Positions 35,950 through 44,864 of a stretch of 64,000 nt of DNA are shown here, piece after piece. Below the pieces are notes generated by a model that searched no databases, had not been told where the DNA came from, and saw nothing but the letters and a program-made list of their open reading frames with translations. Position 1 is the stretch's first letter, and the number at the start of each line of letters is the position of its first letter. Position numbers and translations under genes: made by a program. Source of the stretch: Burkholderia sp. SRS-46 (GTDB lineage Bacteria; Pseudomonadota; Gammaproteobacteria; Burkholderiales; Burkholderiaceae); assembly GCF_004343775.1 (NCBI RefSeq), contig NZ_PTXL01000006.1, positions 310,001 to 374,000 on the forward strand, written 5' to 3'.

Positions 35950-38028
35950 ATGGATGACAATCTTCTGCGCCAGGAACTGGCCACGCGGTTCTCCGGCGTG
36001 CTGAAGCACGACAACACCGCGGTCTCGTTCCTGCAACTGCTCGCCAACGAGGCCCGCTACGTGGGCCAGCATCAGTCCGACCACTGGTCGGGCCCGTTCG
36101 CCGCGCTCGGCGAGGATTTCGCGAGCCTCAAGGGCCAGGAAGCGACCCAACGCTCGGTGAGCATCTGGGAAGAGGACGCGGCGACCGGCGACTTCGTGCG
36201 CGCCCGCAAGCACGTCGACCTGTGGCGCTTCTGCGCGAACGTCGAGCGGATCGGCAAGAAGCAGCCCGGCCGCAAGCGCGTGGTGCTGCTCGGCGAATCC
36301 GTCGCGCGCGGCTTCTTCTTCGATCCGGTCTACAGCCCGGCGAAGGTGCTGCAGGCGCAGCTGTCGCACGACGCGCAGGCCGTCGAGCTCGTCGATCTCG
36401 CGCAGAGCAACTGCGACCCGTGGTGGCTGTCCAAGACGGCCGCGTCGACCCCGCTGCTCGAACCGGATGCCGTCGTGATCTTCGCCGGCAACAACTGGCG
36501 CGTCGGCTCGCTCGCGAACACGTCGCTGGAATCGTTCGTGCTCGACGGCGAGCTCATCGCCGAGGAGCACGGCTTCTCGACGCTGCTCGACAGGCAGCTC
36601 GAGCGCCTCGAGGCGTTCGCGACGCAGGTCGTCACGCAGCTGGCGTCGCTCGTTTCGAAGGGCATTCCGGTCGTGTTCGTGATTCCCGAGATCAACGTGG
36701 CCGACTGGACCAACGCGCCGGCCGGCGCGCTCGACGTGCCGCTGATGTCGGCCGACGACACGCGCGCATGGGTGAGCGCGTATCGCGCCGCCGCCGAGGC
36801 GCTCGAGCGCGGCGCGCACGCCGAGGCGGAACAGCGGATCCAGCCCGCGCTCGCGCTCGACGGCGGCACCTCGTCCGCGAGTCTCGACCTGCTCGCGCGC
36901 GCGCAGCGCGGCCAGGCCGGGCGCCATCGCGACGCGTACCGGACGCTGCGCCAGAGCCGCGACATCATCGACGAGACGCGCGTCGTCCCGAGCGTGTTCG
37001 TGACCGTCGCGGACGCGATCCGGCGCACCGCGCCGCAGCACGGCGCGGCCGTCGTCGACCTGCCGCAGCTGTTCGACGCGTACTACGAGCATGAAATACC
37101 GGGCCGCCGGCTCTACCTCGACTTCTGCCATCACACGTCGGAAGGCATCCGCGTCGCGATGGCCGCGACGTCGCAGAAGCTGCTGCGCATCCTGTTCGAC
37201 CGCGACGCCGAACTCGGCCACCTGGTCGACATCGCGCCGCGGCCCGCGCCCGCGGACGAGGCCTGGGCGCACATCCTCGCCGGCATCCACAACGCGCACT
37301 GGGGCCAGGATCCGGAAATCGCCGCGCACCATTTCAAGCGCGCGGTCGAGCTCGATCCCGCGATCGTCGACACGGGGCTGCCGCTCGTCTACCACGCGTA
37401 CCGCCGCAAGACGCCGCCCGTGCTGCTGCCCGAGTTCGACCAGCTCGTGCGCAACGACATCGCGGAGGTGTGCCTGATCGGCTACAGCCCGCTTGCGCGC
37501 GGCATCATCAAGGAGCTGCCGATGCTGCAGGCGATCGCCGCCGCGCACCCGCCGTTCGCGGACATCACGCCGGATCCGGACCTGTCGGTGGGCGAGGTGC
37601 CCGAGATCGACCTGCTGCAGTCGCACTGGGCCGAGCTCACGGACCGCAATCGCTGGTACCGCCGTTCCTATGCGGCGGCCTACGGCACGCGCAGCCGCTT
37701 CACGTTCGCCAGCACCGCGAGCCAGGACCTGTCGATCGACATCACGTCGCGCATTCCGGGCGCGCTCGACGCGGGCGAGATCGTCGTCGAGCTGAACGGC
37801 GAGACGATCGCGCGCGCCCGTGTCGACGGGCAATGGGCCGCGCTGCGCGGGCTCGCGGACGCGCGGCTCGTGAAGCCTGGGCTCAACGAGGTGACGATCA
37901 CCTGGCCCGACGTGCCGCTCGACGATCAGCGCGCGCGCGTGAAGCGCGACTTCGAGGCGGGCGGCAAGGTGGATATCCGCACGCATTTCGGCCAGCTGCA
38001 CGACCTGCGCGTCTCCTTCGCCGCGTGA
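35950..38028 (+). CDS. Large SGNH-fold protein A
   Basis: The 692-residue protein has an SGNH/GDSL hydrolase pattern inside a larger body: the nucleophile block RVVLLGESVARGFFFDP with Ser117, the oxyanion block FAGNNWR with Asn182, and the DxxH block LYLDFCHHTSEGI with Asp391 and His394/His395. Helical repeat-like segments sit between blocks III and V, and a C-terminal beta domain of about 150 residues follows. Such enzymes can be esterases or acyltransferases; the substrate is unknown. GGAG precedes the ATG, 19 bp after the carbamoyltransferase stop. A full-length paralogue of identical length lies at 40665. Confidence 0.82.
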   Translation: MDDNLLRQELATRFSGVLKHDNTAVSFLQLLANEARYVGQHQSDHWSGPFAALGEDFASLKGQEATQRSVSIWEEDAATGDFVRARKHVDLWRFCANVERIGKKQPGRKRVVLLGESVARGFFFDPVYSPAKVLQAQLSHDAQAVELVDLAQSNCDPWWLSKTAASTPLLEPDAVVIFAGNNWRVGSLANTSLESFVLDGELIAEEHGFSTLLDRQLERLEAFATQVVTQLASLVSKGIPVVFVIPEINVADWTNAPAGALDVPLMSADDTRAWVSAYRAAAEALERGAHAEAEQRIQPALALDGGTSSASLDLLARAQRGQAGRHRDAYRTLRQSRDIIDETRVVPSVFVTVADAIRRTAPQHGAAVVDLPQLFDAYYEHEIPGRRLYLDFCHHTSEGIRVAMAATSQKLLRILFDRDAELGHLVDIAPRPAPADEAWAHILAGIHNAHWGQDPEIAAHHFKRAVELDPAIVDTGLPLVYHAYRRKTPPVLLPEFDQLVRNDIAEVCLIGYSPLARGIIKELPMLQAIAAAHPPFADITPDPDLSVGEVPEIDLLQSHWAELTDRNRWYRRSYAAAYGTRSRFTFASTASQDLSIDITSRIPGALDAGEIVVELNGETIARARVDGQWAALRGLADARLVKPGLNEVTITWPDVPLDDQRARVKRDFEAGGKVDIRTHFGQLHDLRVSFAA

Positions 38029-38128
38029 CGGCGGCCCGCGCGCCGGGGCGCCACGCCCCGGCGGCCCATTGCGGCGCGCGGCCCGTCCCGGCGCGCGGCG
38101 CCCGCCCAACTCAGGACGCTCGACCACC

Positions 38129-39259
38129 ATGTCTATCAGGATCCCGCCTGCCGACCGGTCATGGACCATTCGGCGCACGCTTTGCTTCGACAGCGCCGGC
38201 CACGCGTTCCGGCGCCGCGACGTCGAGATCACCGGCGCACGCATCAGCGCGGTGCTGCCGCCCGGCACGTCGACGCTCGCCGACGGCATCGACGGCACCG
38301 CGCTCGTCTGCACGCCGGGCGTCGTCGGCGTCGAGCCGCGGCGCGGCGGCCCGGTCGCGGCGGCCGACCTGCCGGCCTGCGTGACGACGCTCGGGCACCA
38401 CTGCGCGAACCTGCTCGACCTGCCGGCGCGCGCGGCGGCCAGCGCGGCGCGCGTGGTCGCGCTGCTGCACTTCGACGACAAGTACCTCGAACAGATCAAC
38501 GGCTTTCTCGACTGGGCCGCGTCGCCGTTGCGCCGCGATCTCGCCGCGCACGCCGAGCGGCGCGTCACGGTGCTGCCGGTGCTGTCGAGCGGCAACCTGC
38601 TGTCGGCATCGGAAATCGTCGAATTCGCACGCTTCGCGAAATTGATGGGCACCCGGTTCGGCGTGCGGCTGGCGTCGAACGCCGACGAGTCGCAGGCCTT
38701 CCGCAGCCGCTTCTATTGCTCGGAAAGCGCGCTGACCGCCTATCTGCTGCCGCAGGAGAAACAGCTCACGCTGTTCGGCGCGGCGCGCACCGACCGGCGC
38801 GACGTCGCGTCGCTCGCCCGCATCCACGGCGCCGTGTCGATCGAGCTGACCGACGCGAGCAGCCCCGCCGCGCTGTGGCGCTCGCATGCGCCGCTGCTGC
38901 GGCAGCGCCGCGCCGCGCTGCACGTGCGCGCCGACCTGGCCGCGGCGGTGCTGGCACGCGTCGCGGCCCATGCGCCGCCCGACCGCGTCGACTTCTATGT
39001 CGACGCGCTCACCCGCTCCGCGGCCGCGTCACTCGGCCTCGCCGACGTCGGCGTGCTCGCGCCCGGCATGAAGGCCGACCTGTGCGCGTTCGATGCCGAT
39101 CGCGGCGACGACTACGACGCGGGCAGCACGACGCTGCTGTCGCTGCTCGCGACGCGCCGCCCGGCGTTCACGCTCGTCGGCGGCCGCGCCGTGCGCGAGC
39201 GCGAACCCGCGCCCGAGGCCACGCCGGACACGCGCGAACTCGCGGCGGCCGGCGGATGA
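38129..39259 (+). CDS. Amidohydrolase-like protein with incomplete metal site
   Basis: The 376-residue protein resembles the amidohydrolase/chlorohydrolase superfamily in its C-terminal part (AAASLGLADVGVLAPGMKADLCAFDAD) and in an N-terminal beta sandwich (DVEITGARISAVLPPG). The HxH motif that starts the metal site in working members was not found where expected; GHHCANLLDLP near residue 92 is the only nearby His pair. It may be a hydrolase with altered metal use or a binding protein. The ATG at 38129 was chosen over the frame start at 38069, which reads through low-complexity sequence. Confidence 0.65.
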   Translation: MSIRIPPADRSWTIRRTLCFDSAGHAFRRRDVEITGARISAVLPPGTSTLADGIDGTALVCTPGVVGVEPRRGGPVAAADLPACVTTLGHHCANLLDLPARAAASAARVVALLHFDDKYLEQINGFLDWAASPLRRDLAAHAERRVTVLPVLSSGNLLSASEIVEFARFAKLMGTRFGVRLASNADESQAFRSRFYCSESALTAYLLPQEKQLTLFGAARTDRRDVASLARIHGAVSIELTDASSPAALWRSHAPLLRQRRAALHVRADLAAAVLARVAAHAPPDRVDFYVDALTRSAAASLGLADVGVLAPGMKADLCAFDADRGDDYDAGSTTLLSLLATRRPAFTLVGGRAVREREPAPEATPDTRELAAAGG

Positions 39260-39383
39260 GCGCGGGCCCGATCCGATGCATGAACGGCGCGCGCGCGGCC
39301 GCACGTCGCAGCGCGCCCGCGCCGTTCAGCGAGCGCAGCACCGTCATTCCGTTCGAATTGTCCTACCCGTTAGCGAGGTCACG

Positions 39384-40583
39384 ATGTCCACACAAAGCAT
39401 TCAGTCCGTCGAATCGACACCTTCAACCCTGCGCAGCTGGCTCGCGATCGTCGTGCTCGGCGTCGCCACCTTCACGATCGTCGTCACCGAGTTCGCGCCC
39501 GTCGGCCTGCTGACGCTGATCTCGACCGACCTGCATCGCAGCCCGTCGACCGTCGGCCTGCTGGTCACGGTCTACGCGGCGATCGGCGCCGTCAGCGCGC
39601 TCGGCTCCGCGGTGATGCCGAGCCGCTTCCCGCGCAAGCCGCTGCTGCTCGTGCTGATGCTGATCCTCGTCGCGTCGAATGCCGCGGCGATGTTCGCGCA
39701 CAGCTTCTCGTCGCTGATGGTCGCGCGGATCATCGGCTCGGCCGGCCACGGCCTGTTCTGGGCGATGGTCGCGGCGCTCGCGACGCAGATCGCGCCGCCG
39801 AACCGGATGGGGCTCGCGACGTCGATCGTGTTCGGCGGCGTGTCGATCGCGAACGTGATCGGCATTCCGCTCGTCAACCTGATCGGCCAGCAGCACGGCT
39901 GGCGGTTCGCGTTCGGCGCGCTGAGCGCGCTCAGCCTCGTCACCGCCGTGCTGATGGCGATCGTGGTGCCGACCATCCGCGCGGAAGGCTCGGTCGGGCT
40001 GTCCGCGCTCGCCGGCGTGCTGCGCAACCGGCGGCTGCGCGGCGTGTACACGGTGGCGATCTTCACCGTCGCCGCGCACTTCGGCGCGTTCACGTACATC
40101 GAGCCGTTCCTGCGCCAGATCCCGAACATCGCGGCCGCGGCGATTGCCGCGCTGCTGTTCGGCTTCGGCGCGGCGGGCCTGCTCGGCAACCTGCTGACCG
40201 GCGTGTTCATCGACCGCCACCTGAAGCTCGTCAACGTCGTCGCGCTGGTCGGCATGTGCGTGGCGCTGTTCGGGCTCGGCTGGTTCGGCCCGGCCGCGCC
40301 GCTCGCGCTGACCGTCGCGCTACTGGCGATCTGGGGCATGGCGATCGCGACGCTGTTCGTCGGCGTGCAGACCTGGGTGCTGCGCGAAGCCGACTCGGCG
40401 GCGATCCCCGCCTCGGCCGTCTACACGACCATCTTCAACTCGTCGTCGGGACTCGGCGCGCTGCTCGGCGCGTGGGTGCTCGCCCGCAGCGGCCTGCCGG
40501 GGATCCTGGTCGGCGCGGGCCTGCTGGTCGCGCTGTCGATCCTGATCGTCGGCTGGCAGAGCCGGCTGCGCAACGCGCGCTAG
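39384..40583 (+). CDS. MFS efflux transporter (AraJ/SotB type)
   Basis: The 399-residue protein has about 12 membrane helices, starting RSWLAIVVLGVATFTIVVTEF. FTIVVTEFAPVGLL and the motif MPSRFPRKPLLLVLM place it with the DHA1 drug/sugar exporters. It lies between two SGNH-like genes, so it is probably a product exporter. It is not closely related to the paralogous MFS pair at 24686 and 42866, so the cluster has two exporter kinds. Confidence 0.88.
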   Translation: MSTQSIQSVESTPSTLRSWLAIVVLGVATFTIVVTEFAPVGLLTLISTDLHRSPSTVGLLVTVYAAIGAVSALGSAVMPSRFPRKPLLLVLMLILVASNAAAMFAHSFSSLMVARIIGSAGHGLFWAMVAALATQIAPPNRMGLATSIVFGGVSIANVIGIPLVNLIGQQHGWRFAFGALSALSLVTAVLMAIVVPTIRAEGSVGLSALAGVLRNRRLRGVYTVAIFTVAAHFGAFTYIEPFLRQIPNIAAAAIAALLFGFGAAGLLGNLLTGVFIDRHLKLVNVVALVGMCVALFGLGWFGPAAPLALTVALLAIWGMAIATLFVGVQTWVLREADSAAIPASAVYTTIFNSSSGLGALLGAWVLARSGLPGILVGAGLLVALSILIVGWQSRLRNAR

Positions 40584-40664
40584 CGCGCACGCATCGCCCT
40601 ATGTCGTGCGGGCCGGACGGCGGCGTGGCCGGCCCGCACCGATCAACTCCTGGAGCCTCCAAAC

Positions 40665-42743
40665 ATGGACCGTAATCGCCTGCGTCACGAAGTCGCCCAA
40701 CGCTTTGCCGATGTGCTGAAACAGGACAGCCGCGCGCTGTCGCTGCTCCAACTGCTCGCCGACGACACGCGCGCCGCCGGCCCCGCCGACCGCGCGCACT
40801 GGTCGGGCCCGTTCGCCGCGCTCGCGGAGGACGCCGCGCACCTGCGCGGCATCGACGCGACCGGCGATTCGGTCGGCATCTGGGAGCGCGACCCGGCCAG
40901 CGGCGATTTCGTCCGCGCGAAACGGCACGTAGACCTGTGGCGCTTCTGCGCGGACGTCGAGCGGATCGGCAGGAAGGGCGCCGGCAAGCGCGTCGCGTGG
41001 CTCGGCGAATCGGTCGCGCGCGGCTTCTTCTTCGATCCGGCCTACGCGCCCGCGCAAGTGCTCGAACAGCAGCTGGCGGCGCTCGGCGGGCCGGTCGAGG
41101 TCGTCGATCTCGCGCAAAGCAACTGCGATCCGTGGTGGCTCGCGCAGGTCGCCGCCGCCACGCCGCTGCTCGACGTGGACGCGGTCGTCGTGTTCGCGGG
41201 CAACAACTGGCGGCTCGGCGAACTGGCCGGCGCCGCGCTCGAGCCCTACGTCGTCGACGGCGAGCTGATCCAGGCCGAGCACGGCTTCGCGCAAATCCTC
41301 GAGCGGCAGCACCGGCGGCTCGACGCGCTCGCCGCGCAGGTCGTCGGCCGGCTGGCCGACGTCACGATCGGCGCGGGCATTCCGCTCGTGCTGGTGGTGC
41401 CCGAGATCAACGTCGCGGACTGGATCAACTGCCCGGCCGGCACGCTCGACGTTCCGGTGCTGCCGGCCGGCGACACGCAGCGCTGGGTCGATGCATACGA
41501 CGACGCGCGCCGCGCGCTCGACCGGCACGCGCACGCCGACGCCGAGCAGCGGATCCGGCAGGCGATCGCGCTCGACGGCGGCACGTCGTCGGCGAGCCTC
41601 GACCTGCTCGGCCGCGCGCTGCGCGGCCAGGGCCAGCGCGCCGAAGACGCGTACCGCGCGCTGCGCCAGAGCCGCGACGTGATCGACGACACGCGCATCG
41701 TGCCGAGCGTGTTCGCGAACGTCGCGGAGACGATCCGCCGCGTCGGGGCCGAGCGCGGCGCGCACATCGTCGACCTGCCGCGCGTGTTCGCCGAGCGCAC
41801 CGGCGATCCGCTGCCGGGCCGCCGGCTGTTCCTCGACTATTGCCATCACACGGCGGAGGGCATCCGGCTCGCCACCTCGGCCGTCGCGCAGACGCTGCTG
41901 CCGGTGCTGTTCGAGCGCGACGCGGCGTTCGACGCGCTGCTCGATGCGGCGCCGTCGCCCGAGCGCGAACAGGAAGGCTGGGCGCACCTGATCGCCGGCA
42001 TCCACAACGCGCACTGGGGGCAGGAAGCGGAGCTGTGCAGCCACCATTTCCGCGAGGCGGGACAGGCCGCGCCCGAAATCGCGCGCGACGCGATCCATCA
42101 GGTGTACGACGCGTATCGCGGCCGGACGACGCCATCGCTGCGGCCCGAGTTCGACCAGCTGTCCACGAACCCGATCGCCGAAACCTACCTGGTCGGCTTC
42201 GGCGTGCTGACGCGCAGCGTGTTTCGCGAGGCGCCGCTGCTCGCGGCGCTCGCCGACGCGTTTCCGGCGCTCGGCGAGCGTTCGCCCGACCCCGACTACA
42301 CGCTCGGCGAGCTCGCCGAGCTCGACCTGCTGGAGCCGCACTGGTCCGATCTGAAGGACCGCAACCGCTGGTACCGGCGCGCATACAGCGCCGCGTACGC
42401 GTCGACGAGCCCGTTCACGTTCGTCGCCGCCGCGCCGCGCGCGCTGTCGATCGCGCTCACGTGCCGGATCCCCGGCGCGGACCACGCGGATCGCGTCGCG
42501 CTCGCGCTGAACGGCCATGCGGTCGGCGCCGCCGAGGTCGGCGACGACTGGACGTCGCTGCGCTTCGAGGTTCCGGCGCACGCGGTCGTGCAAGGCGTCA
42601 ACCACCTGTCGATCCGCTGGCCCAACGTGCCGCGCGAAGACCGCCGCGCGCAGTTGCGCAGCGACTTCGAAGCCGGCGCGCGGATCGACATCCGCACGCA
42701 TTTCGCGCATCTCCATCACCTGACGCTGGCGACGCCGGCCTGA
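40665..42743 (+). CDS. Large SGNH-fold protein B, paralogue of protein A
   Basis: This protein has 692 residues, the same as the paralogue at 35950, and is alignable over its whole length (HWSGPFAAL, RHVDLWRFCA, LGESVARGFFFDP, LAQSNCDPWWL, FAGNNWRLG, NVADW, TSSASLDLL, FLDYCHHTAEGI). Catalytic blocks are kept: the Ser of LGES, Asn of GNNW, and Asp-x-x-His of DYCH. An ancient duplication with both copies kept under selection is likely, perhaps with different substrates. GGAG lies before the ATG. Confidence 0.82.
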   Translation: MDRNRLRHEVAQRFADVLKQDSRALSLLQLLADDTRAAGPADRAHWSGPFAALAEDAAHLRGIDATGDSVGIWERDPASGDFVRAKRHVDLWRFCADVERIGRKGAGKRVAWLGESVARGFFFDPAYAPAQVLEQQLAALGGPVEVVDLAQSNCDPWWLAQVAAATPLLDVDAVVVFAGNNWRLGELAGAALEPYVVDGELIQAEHGFAQILERQHRRLDALAAQVVGRLADVTIGAGIPLVLVVPEINVADWINCPAGTLDVPVLPAGDTQRWVDAYDDARRALDRHAHADAEQRIRQAIALDGGTSSASLDLLGRALRGQGQRAEDAYRALRQSRDVIDDTRIVPSVFANVAETIRRVGAERGAHIVDLPRVFAERTGDPLPGRRLFLDYCHHTAEGIRLATSAVAQTLLPVLFERDAAFDALLDAAPSPEREQEGWAHLIAGIHNAHWGQEAELCSHHFREAGQAAPEIARDAIHQVYDAYRGRTTPSLRPEFDQLSTNPIAETYLVGFGVLTRSVFREAPLLAALADAFPALGERSPDPDYTLGELAELDLLEPHWSDLKDRNRWYRRAYSAAYASTSPFTFVAAAPRALSIALTCRIPGADHADRVALALNGHAVGAAEVGDDWTSLRFEVPAHAVVQGVNHLSIRWPNVPREDRRAQLRSDFEAGARIDIRTHFAHLHHLTLATPA

Positions 42744-42788
42744 GGTCCGGGCGGGCCGCGCGGGCATGCGCGCGGCACTCGCCCATCT

Positions 42789-42805
42789 AGTTGCATTATG
42801 CAACT
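42789..42805. promoter_or_regulatory. Perfect operator before the third MFS gene
   Basis: AGTTGCA-TTA-TGCAACT is an exact palindrome identical in arms to the sites at 24614 and 25971. Confidence 0.75.
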
Positions 42806-42819
42806 GCTAATGCTATAAA
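42791..42819 (+). promoter_or_regulatory. Predicted promoter of the MFS-GST-SDR operon
   Basis: TTGCAT (42791-42796), inside the operator, and TATAAA (42814-42819) are separated by 17 bp; TGC just before the -10 adds an extended -10 element. The MFS start is 47 bp downstream. Confidence 0.7.
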
Positions 42820-42865
42820 TCGACCACCTCGACGTTCGCGCCCCTTGCGCGAAAAGGAGTTCACG

Positions 42866-44125
42866 ATGAATCCCGAAAGTGCAGCGGCATCCGTCGACGG
42901 CGCGGATCTCGACGCGGCCGCGCGCGGCACGCCGGGCAGCGCCGTCCAGCCCGGGCTGTCGAAGGCGACCGCGCTGCTGTTCGCGGTCGCGTGCGGGCTC
43001 GCCGTCGCGAACGTCTACTTCGACCAGCCGCTGCTCGACCTGATGGCGCGCGATTTCGGCATCAGCCACGCGGCCATCGGCATCGTCATCACGGTCACGC
43101 AGATCGGCTACGGCGCGGGGCTGCTGTTCGTGGTGCCGCTCGGCGACCTGCTCGACCGGCGGCGCCTGATCGTCGGCCAGTCGCTGCTGTCCGTCGTCGC
43201 GCTGCTCGCCGTGTCGCTGGCGCCCACCGGCACCGCGCTGCTCGTCGGCATGACGGCGGTCGGCGTGCTGTCCGTCGTCACGCAGGTGCTGGTCGCGCAC
43301 GCGGCGTCGCTCGCGTCGCCGAACCAGCGCGGCAGCATCGTCGGCACGGTGGTGAGCGGCATCATCGTCGGCATCATCGCCGCGCGCACCGTGTCGGGCA
43401 CGCTGTCCGACCTGTTCGGCTGGCGCGCCGTCTACCTCGCGTCCGCGGCGGCGACGCTGCTCATCACCGCGCTGCTGTCCCGGGCACTGCCGCGCCAGAC
43501 CGTGCCGAGCACGCAGGTGTCCTACCTGCGCCTGATCGGCTCGGTGTTCTCGCTGTTCGTCGAGGAGCCCGTGCTGCGCATCCGTGCCGTCATCGCGATG
43601 CTGATCTTCGCCGCGGTCACGGTGCTCTGGACGCCGATGGTGCTGCCCTTGAGCGCCCCGCCGTATGCGCTGTCGCACACGGCGATCGGGCTGTTCGGCC
43701 TCGCGGGCGCGGTCGGCGCGCTCGGCGCGACGCGGGCCGGCCGGCTCGCCGACCAGGGTTTCGCGCAACGCACGACCGGCATCGCGCTCACGATCATGCT
43801 GGCGTCGTGGCTGCCCGTCGTGCTGCTGCCGGTGTCGCTGCTGTGGCTGATCGTCGGCGTGGTCGCGATCGACTTCGGGCTGTCGTCGGTGAACGTCACC
43901 AACCAGAGCATGATCTTTCGCGTGCGTCCCGACGCGCAAAGCCGCCTGACCGCCGGCTACATGATCTTCTACTCGATCGGCTGCGCCGCCGGCTCGATCG
44001 TCTCCACCGTCGTGTACGCGCATGCGGGCTGGACCGGCGTCTGCGCGGTGGGCGCGGCGATCAGCGCGGCGGCGCTCGCATTCTGGGCGAGCACCCGGCA
44101 CCTGACGCCGGATGTGCCGCACTGA
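42866..44125 (+). CDS. MFS transporter, paralogue of the 24686 gene
   Basis: The 419-residue protein has about 12 membrane helices after a 35-residue soluble start. The loop FVVPLGDLLDRRRLI and the segment NVYFDQPLLDLMARDFG match the gene at 24686. The ATG at 42866 has AAGGAG upstream. It has its own copy of the operator and promoter, and heads a group with GST, SDR and an unknown gene. A role in efflux of the cluster product or a precursor is inferred. Confidence 0.9.
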   Translation: MNPESAAASVDGADLDAAARGTPGSAVQPGLSKATALLFAVACGLAVANVYFDQPLLDLMARDFGISHAAIGIVITVTQIGYGAGLLFVVPLGDLLDRRRLIVGQSLLSVVALLAVSLAPTGTALLVGMTAVGVLSVVTQVLVAHAASLASPNQRGSIVGTVVSGIIVGIIAARTVSGTLSDLFGWRAVYLASAAATLLITALLSRALPRQTVPSTQVSYLRLIGSVFSLFVEEPVLRIRAVIAMLIFAAVTVLWTPMVLPLSAPPYALSHTAIGLFGLAGAVGALGATRAGRLADQGFAQRTTGIALTIMLASWLPVVLLPVSLLWLIVGVVAIDFGLSSVNVTNQSMIFRVRPDAQSRLTAGYMIFYSIGCAAGSIVSTVVYAHAGWTGVCAVGAAISAAALAFWASTRHLTPDVPH

Positions 44126-44185
44126 GCCTGGCGGCATCGCCGCCGTTCCCTTGATCCAACCGGACGCACTCTCACGGGCCCCACC

Positions 44186-44791
44186 ATGAAATTGATCGGA
44201 ACTTACTTCTCGCCGTTCGCACGCCGCGTCGGCGCCGCCCTCCACGTGCTCGACATCCCGTTCGAGCACGAGCCGCTGAACGTGTATGCCGACCCCGCGC
44301 GCACCGACGCGCTGAACCCGGTCGGCAAGGTGCCGGTGCTCGAACTCGACGACGGCGAGCGCCTGCTCGACAGCGGCGCGATGCTCGACTACCTCGACGA
44401 ACGGGCCGGCCCCGACCGCGCGCTCGCGCCGCGTGCCGGCGCGGCACGCCGCGCGGCGCTCCAGCTCGCCGCGATCGCGACGACGCTCTACGAGAAGACC
44501 ACCGCGCGCTACGCCGAGGAGCACCGGCCGAACGGCGACGCCCAGCAGGCGCTGATCGACCGCTACCGCACGCAGACGCTCGGCGGCTTCGCCGCGCTCG
44601 ACCAGGCCGCGCGCGCGGGCGGCCCGATCGGCGCCGGCTCGCTCGGGCTCGCGACCATCAGCGCCGTGATCGCGTATGAGTATGCGCACGCGACCCACCC
44701 CGATCTCGCGCTGCCGACCCGCGCGCCGGCGCTGGCGGCCGTGGCCGGCGCGCTCGCGGACCATCCGGCGTTCGCCCGCACGCGCCCGTGA
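44186..44791 (+). CDS. Glutathione S-transferase-like protein
   Basis: The 201-residue protein has an N-terminal thioredoxin-like domain (KLIGTYFSPFARRVGAALHVL, NPVGKVPVLELDDGERLLDSGAMLDYLD) with the glutathione-binding cis-proline of VPVL and the DSGAM loop, and a helical C-terminal domain. Ser9 in YFSPFARRV is the likely activating residue. It may conjugate or isomerise an intermediate, or protect the cell from a reactive product. It lies between an MFS gene and an SDR gene on one transcript. Confidence 0.88.
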   Translation: MKLIGTYFSPFARRVGAALHVLDIPFEHEPLNVYADPARTDALNPVGKVPVLELDDGERLLDSGAMLDYLDERAGPDRALAPRAGAARRAALQLAAIATTLYEKTTARYAEEHRPNGDAQQALIDRYRTQTLGGFAALDQAARAGGPIGAGSLGLATISAVIAYEYAHATHPDLALPTRAPALAAVAGALADHPAFARTRP

Positions 44792-44864
44792 TCGCGCGCC
44801 GCCGTCCGGCGCCGCCGCGCGGCGGCGCCATCCGTCACGTTCACGCTCGACAGGAGCCTGCATC

